A stretch of 64,000 bases of DNA. It comes from Sanguinoderma infundibulare. Its lineage: Eukaryota > Basidiomycota > Agaricomycetes > Polyporales > Polyporaceae. Position 1 is the first letter of the stretch. Every line of letters begins with the position of its first letter. The notes under the pieces are model-generated. The model worked only from the letters and a program-made list of their open reading frames with translations, did not search any database and had not been told where the DNA came from. A program made the translations under genes and the position numbers. Where the stretch lies: assembly GCA_032821775.1 (NCBI GenBank), contig JAVLRN010000005.1:2046001-2110000 (forward strand), in the 5' to 3' direction. Below are positions 10,968 to 21,195 of the stretch, one piece after another.

Positions 10968-11988
10968 TCAGTACTTGAAGTCAATGGGGGATCTATCGAC
11001 GGGTACAGTGGCTTTGTAGACCTCCACAGCATGGGCGACGAGGGCATCCTCAACTTGTAGCCCCGGACATCTGACAGCCTCCTCCTTCGCCGCCTTTCCA
11101 CACCCAGCCATCATCCCTGATACATCCAACCCATTGATTACGAGCTTCACAGCATCCTTATCCCACAATCCGAGAGGGCATATGGGAGTCTGAAGACGCT
11201 CACCCATGTCCAAGACCCAGACCTGCCTCCACCACTTCTCACAGACCCCATGACTCACACAACCATTCTCCCATAACAACGGAGCGGGTGGCGGCGTAAA
11301 TGCAAGTCGCTTCCGCAGTGCCTCGTACTCTTCTCTAACTCGTGTGATCACTTGGTAGCCTTCGTAGCCGATCCATGCCAGTTCCGACTTCGACAGCGTC
11401 TTGAGCGGCCGGCCAATCAGCGCTGCGAGCGCGCTCTCGTACCAAAAGGTCAGGTCGTACGTGCGTGCGAGGCGGAGTCGGAGGGCTGCGGGTACTGATT
11501 CGAGGGTCTTCAGACGCCGCAGCGCAAAGTCTTCGCTTGTTGGGCACTGCCATTGCTGGGCCAACTTGAGGACGTTGATCAGGTATTCCAGGGAGTACTC
11601 TCGGGCCATGGTTTCTCTGCGAGTATCCCTGCAACATAAGGGCAGTGTGCATGGCCTTACCACTGAACAGAACTTACCCATTATAGATATTGTCAAGAAA
11701 TGCATCGAACTCGTCGCTGGTTGCCATCATCGGATCCATCAGAATGGGATGGTCGTCCGATAGTCCTTTGCCTGCCCCGATTCTCTGGATGGGTCCGATA
11801 CCCTCGAGTACTGGTGCGTCGGCCTCGCTGTGTACATCGGCAAACATCCCTTCGAAGAGCAGGACACGCCGGGCTAGGACATCCGAATGCAGCTTATAGA
11901 GCTTCCCGCTGGCCTTGAATAATACATCAGTACGTCCATATCTTTGATCAGCAGTTTTTTCAGCATACCAGAAAGATATGGCTGCCAA
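10968..11988 (-). CDS. BTB/POZ domain protein
   Basis: Two exons, 11678-11988 and 10968-11628, join across a 49-base intron to 323 residues. The N-terminal half is a BTB fold (FKASGKLYKLHSDVLARR followed by LFEGMFADV), which makes protein-protein contacts and often links substrates to cullin-3 ligases. The second half is all helical (YSLEYLINVLKLAQQW, FALRRLKTLESVP) and carries spaced Cys residues. This layout, about 330 residues with BTB and a helical tail, is a large family in mushroom-forming fungi with mostly unknown partners. The ATG at 11988 is the first in frame; the family often has a few more N-terminal residues, so an extra 5' exon is possible. Confidence 0.8.
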
Positions 11989-12577
11989 GGGGGTTATAAA
12001 ATGCGCTTCGCGTGATTGTCTGAGATGTATCCGGTGTGCTGGTCATCAGGCTCGTGGATGCAGGATGAGTGTCGATGGAGAGAGGGGTAAGGGGGGCTGC
12101 AACGGCAACGGAAGTGAAGGGGGGTGCGATGTGGAAGGTCGGTGCTATACCTGTATCGACCGAGTGCCACCTCCTGATCATGAGTATCTTCCCGGTGCGT
12201 AGCTCCACCGTTTAATCTCATCCCCTTCCATTGCGCGATGGAAAGCTTGCCGCACTATTCTCGTTCACAACCTTGCTGGATGGAGCTACCCCGAGGGAGC
12301 CCGAAGTGCTGTCTGATGACAATGAAGGTGCGGAGTCCTGCTCGCATTCCCTACCCATCCCACTTCTTAGCTGTTCAATAGCGCAGCATTACACCCTCTT
12401 CCCATCCGCCTTCGGTCAAATTCTTCGTGAATATGCCATCAGAGACACATCTATACCAGACATCGACAACTGAACGCTAGTATCAAACATGGTGAATCCG
12501 AACAAAGTCACCGAACGCCTCTTCCGGTCGCCCTCCAAGTACATCCAGTGCCCCTATGCTATCCAAAATGCCGCGAA
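11989..12577. other. Intergenic region, no supported gene
   Basis: This is the upstream side of the minus-strand BTB gene. Short open frames on both strands carry no recognisable motif. Confidence 0.4.
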
Positions 12578-12660
12578 GGTCGTCCACTACTTGATCTCCT
12601 CAAATACATATACGCAGTCCGCCCACTGCTCACCGGTCAAGACTAGCTCACCCTCGGATT
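12578..12660 (-). pseudogene. Deleted duplicate scrap of the CE1-type esterase
   Basis: On the minus strand this codes for a GEQWADCVY-like stretch fused directly to FEEIK, followed by a stop. In the neighbouring esterase these two stretches are about 40 residues and one intron apart (GEQWADRVY near 13060, FFEEIKQW near 12850). The DNA itself matches about 12840-12866 joined to about 13036-13100. It is a second copy of the same gene with an internal deletion, not a functional gene. Confidence 0.7.
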
Positions 12661-12669
12661 GTCCATTCC

Positions 12670-13240
12670 CTATGCGATGCCCAAGAACTGGAGATATTGC
12701 TGCTCTAACAGAGGGACGGTGTGGCTGACGCCCTGCGCAAGGATCGCCTGGAAGTTGGGGCCGTACGTCGCGTTCGAGTAGCCTGACGGCAGGTACGACT
12801 TGGACATGTTTGAGGCGGGCGTACTCGAGTACCCGAACACGGTCGTCCACTGCTTGATCTCCTCGAAGAAGTTCTGTGGGGAGAGCATCGTGTCGCTGCA
12901 ACCCGCGACGTCGTCATCTCGTCGATCCAGCAAGACATGTCATGGAAGGGAGAGAGGGAGAGAGAGTGAGGAAACTTACATACGCGGTTCCGTGCCAGAC
13001 CTGCATCTTTGGGTGCGCCCCAGTGTAGCTAGGGTACGCAGCGTACACGCGGTCCGCCCACTGCTCGCCCATCAGGATCAGTTTGCCCTTGGAGCACTGC
13101 GAGTTCCCGCTGTCATCCGGCTGCCCGGGGAGCGAGAAGCAGCCGTACGCGACGCCCGAGTCGACAATCCTGGCTTTGAAGACGTCAGGGTATGCGCCCA
13201 CGAGCACGCTCGTCATCATCACCCCGGAGGACGTTTGCCT
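12670..13240 (-). pseudogene. CE1-type (acetyl xylan/feruloyl) esterase, C-terminal half only
   Basis: The C-terminal half resembles secreted fungal acetyl xylan esterases of the PHB-depolymerase-like CE1 group, which remove ester groups from hemicellulose. Visible are MMTSVLVGAYPDVFKA.IVDSG, GEQWADRVYAAYP, PKMQVWHGTAD and the final GVSHTVPLLEQQYLQFLGIA. An intron at 12896-12983 (GTATGT...GCAG) still splices in frame. Upstream the nucleophile region reads QTSSG where a G-x-S-x-G motif is expected, so its first Gly is lost. Beyond that the frame runs into a minisatellite and unrelated sequence. The secretion signal and first half of the enzyme are missing, so I call it a 5'-truncated relic. 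Confidence 0.75.
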
Positions 13241-13336
13241 TGCCGCGCTATGCGAGATGCGAGTAGCTCAGAGAGTTGGGGTAGAGGTCGACGTAGCTGT
13301 ACGCCTCAGCATCGAAACAGAGAAGATACTGCAGCC

Positions 13337-13430
13337 GAGAATGTGAGATTGCATGCGCGTGTGTGAGATTGCACCCGGGAATGTGAGGATTGCATGCGAG
13401 TGTGTGAGATCGCATCCGAGAATGCAGTTG
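13337..13430. repeat. Minisatellite, about 41-base unit
   Basis: Two full and one partial degenerate units start at 13337, 13378 and 13418, each beginning G(A/G)GAATGTGAG and containing TTGCATGCG(C/A)GTGTGTGAGAT. Each unit is itself made of two similar halves (TGTGAGATTGCA..). The array sits exactly where the esterase relic loses homology. Confidence 0.75.
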
Positions 13431-13439
13431 ATGAATGAC

Positions 13440-13760
13440 GTACTGTACTGTGAGACAAGTTGAGACAGCCGTGAGCTGGGGCGAGTTCTCGAGGCAGACA
13501 AGGAGGTTGTTTGGGAAGCGGTTGGCGAGTATCTGTGAGATGAAGGTGCTCCGGGGGAGAGCGGGTGAACGCAATATACATCAGCGTGTGCACGAGTCGA
13601 GGAGCGCCGTGCGGAGGGTATGAGGCGGCGACATGTAATACGCGATGCCCGAGACAGCCGCGAGCTGGGGCGAGTCCTCAAGTGGCTCCCACACGCTGAG
13701 GAGGTGGACGAGGAGGTTGCTGGGGAAGTGGTAGGCGGTTCGCGTGCAGTACACGTCGGA
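13440..13760 (-). pseudogene. Tandemly duplicated fragment of an unknown coding sequence
   Basis: Two related blocks read on the minus strand at about 13452-13530 and 13651-13740. Both encode a phrase of the type (H/R)FP(S/N)NLLV.L followed by (E/D)(D/N)SPQL(A/T)AVS. The right block has an extra insertion. No open frame joins them. I do not recognise the parent family. They look like decayed tandem copies. Confidence 0.4.
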
Positions 13761-14110
13761 GTCGGTGTGGGGGCCACTGGGCGGCCAAGTGGGACCCCAC
13801 TACCTCCTGCCAGCGCATGCACCGACACCCTTCCAGCCCGTGTATACTCCGAGCGCAATGGGGCCCCAGGAAAAGACTCGAGTAGGTGATTGAAGCTGGC
13901 AAGGTTGATGAGTGTAGCTGGCAAGATAGAGTTGACGTCATGATCGAGCGAAGTCCGAGCCCCTGTCCGAGACGGAGTTTCCTCGGCGTGAAGTCCGATC
14001 GTCTTGGATGCCACGACGGGCACAAACTTTGGGCGGTCTCTTACCATCCCTCATCACTGCCTCAGCGACTCTTGCCCCGCCATTGCGCTGCTTGTCATCA
14101 AAATTCTGCC

Positions 14111-14526
14111 ATGGTGTCCTCAGAAGACATCGCTGAAGATATCCGGAGCACTCTTCCCGGCACGGAGGAGATCATCGTCCAGTACCTCTCTGGCTACCTC
14201 TTGGACCTGGACGACGCTGCTGAAGATGAAGACGTTCGGCAGGTCACTCCCAACATCCTAGACTCTGCCATCGGCTCTTCCTCGAGCCAGGAGAAGAGGG
14301 GCGATTAGGACAAGCTTGTCACGCGCCTGGCTGACTTGCTGAAGGAGCCGTTGATGCGTTGCGAAGAGAAGAACCGAGAAACAGGAGTCCAAGTTCAGGT
14401 ACATGATTTCTGCCCTGCATGCGTGACGCTACCGCATATATGCTCGTCTGCAGGCCAAGATCGAAAAGCGTTCGAAGAGCAACCTGTATGAGGGTTCTAC
14501 GCTGCTCGACCAACACAGGAAACAGG
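14111..14526 (+). pseudogene. ABC-F ATPase (Gcn20-like) N-terminal fragment
   Basis: The start resembles the N-terminal helical domain of fungal cytosolic ABC-F proteins related to Gcn20: EDIRSTLP, IIVQYLSGYL, then after an in-frame TAG at 14306-14308 the stretch DKLVTRLADLLKEPL, and after a spliceable intron AKIEKRSKSNLYEGSTLLD. In intact relatives a longer stretch lies between these last two. Neither ATP-binding cassette follows; the sequence instead passes into a GH3 fragment within 150 bases. The stop, the internal loss and the missing nucleotide-binding domains make this a dead fragment. Confidence 0.75.
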
Positions 14527-14689
14527 TGTGTTCCCTCCGTATACAATGCACTCTGCTTGACCTATTCTCACCTGCTTCGTCGCTGCGATCTCGCCTTGCC
14601 TTATATCTCACATGAATACAGAAAACCCCTGCGCCTCCCCCAATGGCCCCGCCGCCCCGCTGCATGTTTTCCAATCTTCCGATGCAGGC

Positions 14690-16774
14690 TTGTTCCGAGT
14701 CTGGCAGGTTTGCTGCGGGGGTTCGGCGTGGATCCGTTTTCGGCGGGCGAGGCTGCGTACGAGACTATCCTTGGTTGGAAGTCAGAGGGTGCGCAGGCGT
14801 GCGCGAAGCACAATATCAACAAGTGTGTTCCGCCATCCAGTGATTTCGTGTTTTTTTGCTGACGTAGCAATGTTATACAGTGAGCAGGAGCACTTTCGGG
14901 AATACTCGTCCTCGCATGTCGACGACCGCGCGGAGCATGAGCTTTACCTGCACCCATTCCTGCGCTCCGTTCAGGCTGGGGTTGCCAGTGTCATGTGCAG
15001 CTACAGTTCGTATCTTTACTGCAGTGGTCAGCGTTGAATGCTGACTCGGGTATCAGACCAAATAAATGGTTCTTGTGCTTCCGAGAATGACTGGACCCTC
15101 AACCAGATCCTCAAGGCCGAGCTCGGCTTCCAGGGCTACGTCATGTCTGACTGGGGTGCTCACCATTCCACCCTTGCCGCGGTCGCCGGTCTGGACGTAA
15201 GTGTGGAGTGACTCATCATGCGCGAATACCTCATAGTGTATGCATTACTGACGATTCGGTACTGCCCAGATGTCCATGCCAGGCGACATAGCGTTGTCCG
15301 GTGATGGATTGTGCAAAAGCTGGTGGGGCCCGAACCTGACCGCGTTTGTCGAGAACGGGACGATCGTGGAGGCCCGCCTGGACAACATGGTGGAGCGCAT
15401 CATCGGCGCGTGGTACCTCCTCGGCCAGGACGACAATTATCCCAATGGTGCATGCACGTTTTAGCCCCCCTCCTGCTCTCATGTTTTTCGAGTCATTGCT
15501 GATGGTGTGCACAGTGAGCTTCAACTACTTTGCCCAGAACGACCCAGCGACAAACCTGCATATGGACGTACAAGGCGACCACTACAAGATCGTGCGCGAG
15601 TCCATCCACACGCGGCCCGAACGGCTATCCCGACCGCGCTGGTGACGATGGCACACTCGCAATGGGCTGTGGCTCCGGCTCGGCGAGCTTCCCATACGTC
15701 ATCACGCCCCTCGAGGCTATCCAGACGTGCGCCCGTCAGGACCGCTCCAGCATCTCATGGTTCTTGGACAACTGGGACCTCGCGGGTGCCGCGAGCACAG
15801 CGCTCGACCAGGACATCGTGCTCGTCTTCGTCAATGCCAACTCGGGCGTGGAGATCGAGACTGTCGACGGCAACCCGGGCGACCGGAACAACCTGGCGCT
15901 CTGGGGCAATGGCGACAACCTGATCAATGCCGTGGCAGCTGTGAACCCGAACACGGTCGTTGTCGTGCATTCTGTTGGGCCCGCGAATTTAGAGGAGTGG
16001 ATTGAGAACCCGAATGTCACTGCGGTGCTCTGGGCAGGCCTTCCGGGCCAGGAGTCGGGCAACTCGATTGTCGACGTGCTGTATGGCTCGGTGAGCCCCT
16101 CTGGCCAGCTGCCGTACACGATCGCGAAGAGCCTGCAGGATTACCCCGCGCAGCTCGTTACGGATGGGACCGAGGATGAGGACGTCCTAATCGAGTATAC
16201 GGAGGGCCTCAAGATCGACTATCGTCATTTCGACGCGGACGGGATCGAGCCGCACTTTGAGTTCGGCTTCGGTCTGTCATGCACGACGTTTGCATACTCG
16301 GACTTGCACGTAGAGACCGTACATCAGGAAGACTCGGCGGGCCTGGAGAGGGATTGGGCGGCGGGGAAGGCATCACCAAATGTCGAGGGCAGCTCGACTG
16401 CTATCTGGCTCCATCGCCCCGCGTTTACGGTGTCGTTTAGGGTCAAGAATGCTGGCAATTTTCTAGGCGGCGAGGTGGGTTTTATCGTGCTTTCACTGCC
16501 ATGGTTGCAATGCTGAGTGACTTGGACGACACAGATCCAGTTGTATCTGTACTTCCCCTCTGGCACGTGTGAACCCCCGAGCCTCCTTCGCGGGTTCTCG
16601 GACGGGCTCCTCGAGCCCGGTCAGAGCAAGACCGTGAAACTCACGCTCTTGCGGTACGACCTGAGCATCTGGGACGTCATTGCACAGGGCTGGCGCAAGC
16701 CGGATGGTGAGTTTACACTCTCCGTCGACGCGAGCAGCCGCGACTTCCAGTTGAATGGTACTCTTCCGCTCTGA
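14690..16774 (+). pseudogene. GH3 beta-glucosidase, 5'-truncated with internal deletion
   Basis: The sequence follows fungal secreted GH3 beta-glucosidases, which release glucose from cello-oligosaccharides. It starts at GFGVDPF.GEAAYETILG, keeps CAKHNIN/NEQEHFRE across an intron, the nucleophile motif VMSDWGA (Asp near 15151), MSMPGD and AWYLLGQD. It ends with the fibronectin-III-like domain and a proper stop at 16772-16774. About 180 N-terminal residues with the signal peptide are absent. Near 15605-15630 about 50 residues of the family (around ASTVLLKN) are missing and the frame changes: one frame ends in ERLSRPRW and stop, while the next carries PNGYPDRAGDDG. Introns elsewhere still splice in frame, so decay is recent or partial. 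Confidence 0.85.
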
Positions 16775-17319
16775 AACGGCCCAATACGAGCTGATGAGTT
16801 GCGGTCTGTTTGTGTATGTGCCTACCGATACCACGACGAGTTCAAATGATGATGGAGGGCGCTGTTGATGCTCAAATGTCGACGATGGACTTCATGTTGC
16901 GCTCGAACTCGAGTTGGATGTGCACGGGGATTTTTTTGAATACGGGTGTCCCGATGTTCTGCGCACGACAAGCCAACCGCGAGGCAGGCTTCGTGACTAG
17001 TGACTGACTGTAATTCATTAACTGGTAAGGTGCGAGCCTTGCTGACAGGATTCATACCCTATGTATCTGACATCATGTTAGCATGGGAGCAGTCAGTACG
17101 ATGTGCATGCGACAAGACCGTGTGTTAGGTACCCGTGTATTGCCCGGGAGCAGAGTGTAGCATCACAAATCATGTGTACAACAGAAAGCGACTCGGAAAT
17201 GCAACCAAGCCTCATCCCAGCGTCTGATTTACCATACTTGGATCAAGTCCTATTGGCAACGCGAGGAGCGGTGAGTCGCGCCAACTTAACCCCCTTGTCA
17301 CCGCACACCTCGAGCGACC
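16775..17319. other. Spacer between GH3 relic and integrase gene
   Basis: No coding signal is supported. This is the likely promoter side of the integrase gene. I looked for terminal inverted repeats shared with the 3' flank (19380-19540) and saw none convincing by eye. Confidence 0.35.
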
Positions 17320-19379
17320 ATGGCACTTCCAGCAGCCTTTCCACAAATCCCTGCTCCTCCAAACTCCTCTGCTTGGCCAGGTGACATTCGAGCAGCTTAC
17401 ATTTCCATTCAAGGGCTTTACTCCCGAGCGATCGAGCTCCTTGCTTTAGATGACACAGATCCGCTTCGCCTTCGATTCCATCGCAGCAGAATTTATGATG
17501 AAGCAATACCACTGCTCGTGGCCATGGAGGAGGATCGCCATACTAGCTCTCAACAAGTCCCTGTCGAATGGCTCGAGGTTGCAGCTCGAACGCTGGGCAG
17601 TCTGGCTTTAAAGCTTGAGGATGCGATTGTGGGTACGGAGCAACGGTGCGTGCAACTTGCATTTGAGCACCTTTTACATACTGAGTTATCATGTCAGTGA
17701 CCATTCCTCAATCCAAGTACCAAAGCTTGTTCATACGGAACAATGCCGTGGTCGTGGTCGTCCACGGAAGGTTATTGATGAGGCTTGGTTGGCAGAGATG
17801 CTCTCGCCGCAGCGGAAGATCTCCTTGTCCAAGGCTGCCAAAGTCTTGCATGTTCATCGACATACCGTCAGACGGAATATGAGGTCCTATGGCCTTAAAC
17901 GCATGTATACACCCCTGTCTAACGTGGAGCTCGATTGCATTGTCAAAACATACACTGAAACAAAGCCTCAAGGTGGTATCCGATACCTCGACGGTCTTCT
18001 ACGCTCGCATGGGATACGCATTCAGAAGACACGCTTGTATGACTCTCTCCGTCGTCACAACAGGGTAGGCAGGCTCCTACGACGACGTCGCACGATTCAA
18101 CGTCGCAAGTACCGCTCCACTCGTCCGAATGCTCTATGGCATTGTGATGGGCATCATAAGCTCATCCTGTGGGGCATTGTGATTCATGGATTCATTGATG
18201 GCTATTGCCGCACGGTAAAGCTCACTGTTGCTGTTTCTAGTATCAGGATGCTGATTCAGTATAACCTCTGGCGAACATGGCAGGTCACTGGCCTTCGTGC
18301 AAGTGCAAACAACCTCGCATCAACTGTGCTCAATGTATTCCTCACAGCGGTGGGGGACTATGGCTGCCCATCATGGGTACGAGGTGATCGCGGTGGAGAG
18401 AATGTGGATGTTTCTGTTTGGATGATCTTGAAGCGTGGTCCAAACCGAGCCTCATTCATGTGGGGCAGGTATGTTGTATACTGTCTACTGAACCTTGCAG
18501 TGCATGAGTTGATACGAGATCTAACTAGCTCAACTCGGAATACTCGCATCGAGCATTTGTGGGTAGAGGTTGGGCGGGCATTCTGTCGAGAATGGCGTGC
18601 TTTCTTTACTCGCCTCGAGCGTTGCCATCGCCTTGACCGCGCCAACCCTCACCATCTCTGGCTTTTGCACATGCTATTCCTCAATGCAATCAATCGCGAC
18701 TGTCAAATGTTCCAAAGCACATGGAATGCCCATCCTATCTCAGGTCCAGATACTCACGACCAGAGCCCTAATGTGTGTGCTATGTATCCTATCAGTAAGG
18801 TTCATTCATTACTTACCCCATGCATTTCAGGACATGCGTTTCTTGGGCCAAACAACTGAGGGTGTCTACACAGACGATGGGGCAGAGATTAATGCGGATG
18901 AACTTCATGAGTTTTACAGAACTACGATGGACTCTATCCAGCGCCGACCACATCAGAGTGGTGCGGGCCACCCACCTGAAGAGGAGGAGGATAGCGGGGA
19001 TGATGACGAGGATCCCGAGCTGTTGTCGAGGCTTCAAGGCCGGATCGCCAACTCGCAACAGGCTCACATTCGTCATGAGCCTGTGGATGTCCCAGACAGC
19101 ACAAGTCCATTCGGAGATGACTACAACATGGAGGAGATGTTTTTCGGTGTGCTTCATGCCCTCTCAGATGAGCACAATGTACCTGAAGGCTATGGTCTAC
19201 TGGAGGAGGAGATGGAGGATGGGTACGAGGTGATGGAAACTATTCGCTCAGGTCGGCGCGGTCGAAAGGAGCTTGTTGTCGACCTGCCTGAGGCTGTGTG
19301 GCGTCCACGCGCAGAGCTTTGGGGAAAAGCATTGCATCTGATGAATACCATTCTGTATATTGCAGAAGAGAATGCTTAG
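17320..19379 (+). CDS. DDE integrase-core protein (rve-like)
   Basis: Exons 17320-17645, 17698-18468, 18529-18772 and 18831-19379 join to 629 residues without a stop. Residues 110-180 hold a basic helix-turn-helix-like region (RGRGRPRK, LSKAAKVLHVHRHTVRRNM). The catalytic core has Asp in WHCDGHHK (D259), Asp in RGDRGGEN (D339) and Glu in TRIEHLW (E374), leaving 34 residues between the last pair. This is a retroviral-integrase-like DDE triad. The C-terminal 200 residues are acidic (EEEEDSGDDDEDPE). Proteins of this form are widespread in mushroom genomes, often annotated simply as integrase core domain proteins. It has no reverse transcriptase or gag nearby. It may be a DNA transposase or a domesticated descendant. 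The ATG sits in a good context (CGACCATGG). Confidence 0.85.
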
Positions 19380-19544
19380 TTACAATTCATATGCACTACA
19401 CCTTCTCCGGCGCCATTGCTGTACCTGTCTGCCCCTGAGGTGTTGGCTGCGGAACTGCTCGTGCTCAACGATGACGCGCTCATCGAGGGACGCACGCTCC
19501 GTGTGCCAGGAACATGATACATGCCATTCTGTTCGTCGACCGCG

Positions 19545-19790
19545 TTAGCGCAGCGCGTCCTCCATCTGGTACTGGAACGCCTCAACAAGCTCCATGTCAA
19601 ACACGTATTCCCTGACAGTGCTCCCCCGCGCGCCCTGCTCCCTCTCGATCTGTACAAACACCTCGTCGTGGGCCGCGCTTTCGACGCACCCCACAACCCT
19701 GTTCTTGCCCCACAGCTCCCCGGGCATGACAAATGAGAATGCCATGCCCGTGCGCCCTGCCATTCGCATACAACTTGGACGAGGGTTAAC
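19545..19790 (-). pseudogene. Dbp9-type DEAD-box helicase, C-terminal fragment
   Basis: Read on the minus strand, this has RTGMAFSFVMPGELWGKN, a stretch ending in VFVQIEREQGARGS, then REYVFDMELVEAFQYQMEDALR. That order is what I know from the end of the helicase core of Dbp9, the nucleolar ATP-dependent RNA helicase for 60S ribosome assembly. Helicase motifs I-V are missing upstream, and the family's basic C-terminal extension is missing after DALR, where a stop follows. It is a captured or left-over exon piece, not a working helicase. Confidence 0.65.
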
Positions 19791-20110
19791 ATGACGATGA
19801 GAGACTGAGCGGGCGATGGTGGCCAGAACTCGGGCGGGAGTAATTGTGACCGAAGTGCCCGCTCTGATCCTCATATGGTGTTGGCAGAGACGACATCATG
19901 AAAGAACCCCCAGAGGTTGGCCTGCTATCGGGTGACACTGGTGGCGCGCTGTGGTGGTTGTGGTTAATTGGACGAACTCAGACTCCAATCGTCATCGCGA
20001 TCTCGTAACAGGTGACCCCTTTGCATATTAAAGATCATGCCTGCCTCGGTATGCTCCCGCGACGCTCTTCCTTCTTCTGATTGTGCTCCCGATTCCTCCT
20101 CCACCTCGCC

Positions 20111-20542
20111 ATGTCTGCTCCGGGCACCCTCACCGGAGGCATCTGCGGATGGACTCCCGCGACCGACAACTGCGATACACCCTACTCTGCCATACTCACC
20201 CTTGCACACTACACGTCGTCCGATCAAGACCTCGACGCGGCATCTCCTCCGAGCTCTCCTTCGCCCCGAAGCCTCTCCCTCTCCCTTGACCGCGACAGAC
20301 AAGAGCAGTTCGACCCTGATGGGGAGGACTGGCCTAAGACGTTCGCGCCCGACTACAACCCGACTTCGCTCCACCGCGACAACGCCAAGCTCCAGGAGGA
20401 CAAAAACTGAGCTCCTCTGCCGCCTAATGCCTTTATCCTCTTCCGCCGCCAGTACGTCGAGGAGCACAACGGCAAGGACGTCGATGCTGCCCTCGCCGCT
20501 CTCAGTCGCCACGTCGTCCCTCTCCGGTTGGACCAGAGATGA
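20111..20542 (+). pseudogene. HMG-box gene fragment
   Basis: After about 99 residues of Ser/Pro/Asp-rich sequence from the ATG at 20111 there is an in-frame TGA (20408-20410). It is followed directly by PPNAFILFRRQYVEEHNGKD, the first helix of a fungal MATA-HMG DNA-binding domain. The domain breaks off after LSRHVV, and the stop at 20540 ends it. The second and third helices of the HMG box, including the conserved Trp, are absent. It is a broken transcription-factor gene. Confidence 0.7.
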
Positions 20543-21195
20543 CCTGGTGACCTCTCGGATGGCACCCCCTGTCGGGTGGGGACTCCAGCGTCCGTCCCCA
20601 TGGTCCTCAACCAACCAGAACGTCGAACACCTTCCAAGCTCTGACGTCCTCCTTCCACGCCATGAGCGTCGCGTATGATGGGTGGAGCCAGCCGACAGTT
20701 CACCACGGCGCGGGCGCGGACTACAACGACGACCAGCTCACCGTCGCTGTCCCCGGGATGCGATGAGGTGTACGTGTTGATAGCCGTAGGCTGGGGGCGG
20801 GAAGAACCGGAGTAACCGCATGTAAGGCTTGAGCTGCTCCCGTAAGGGTTCAAGAGGCTAGAGAGGGAATCTGTCCAGTGCGCGTTCGACACGCCAGAAG
20901 AAAATGACCAATTGCTTTGCTGATCAGGCTACTGGTATTGAGACGAAGGAGATGGAAGCATCATAGCCTCACGTCGGGAGGAAGAATAATTCATAGAGCT
21001 GAATGCGGAGGACTGATCGCATGAAATGTGGCGAGGTACGCCACACTTGCCTATCCCAGTTTCACGGGGAGGTACGTGACACTTACCTATTGAGGGCGAT
21101 GTCAGGAAGCAGAAGAGGATACTGGGAGGAGGTGACCAGAAGGGAAGGGTGGAGAAGGAAACGAGTCAAGCGACGAGCTTCCATAGAGTTTTGTG
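20543..21195. other. Spacer, no supported gene
   Basis: A short direct repeat occurs at 21034-21095 (GGCGAGGTACGCCACACTTGCCTAT versus a GGAGGTACGTGACACTTACCTAT copy). No gene was recognised. Confidence 0.35.

Noticed and set aside
13268..14047. 259-residue minus-strand open frame
   Set aside because: It crosses the minisatellite and the duplicated fragments; the repeats explain its openness.
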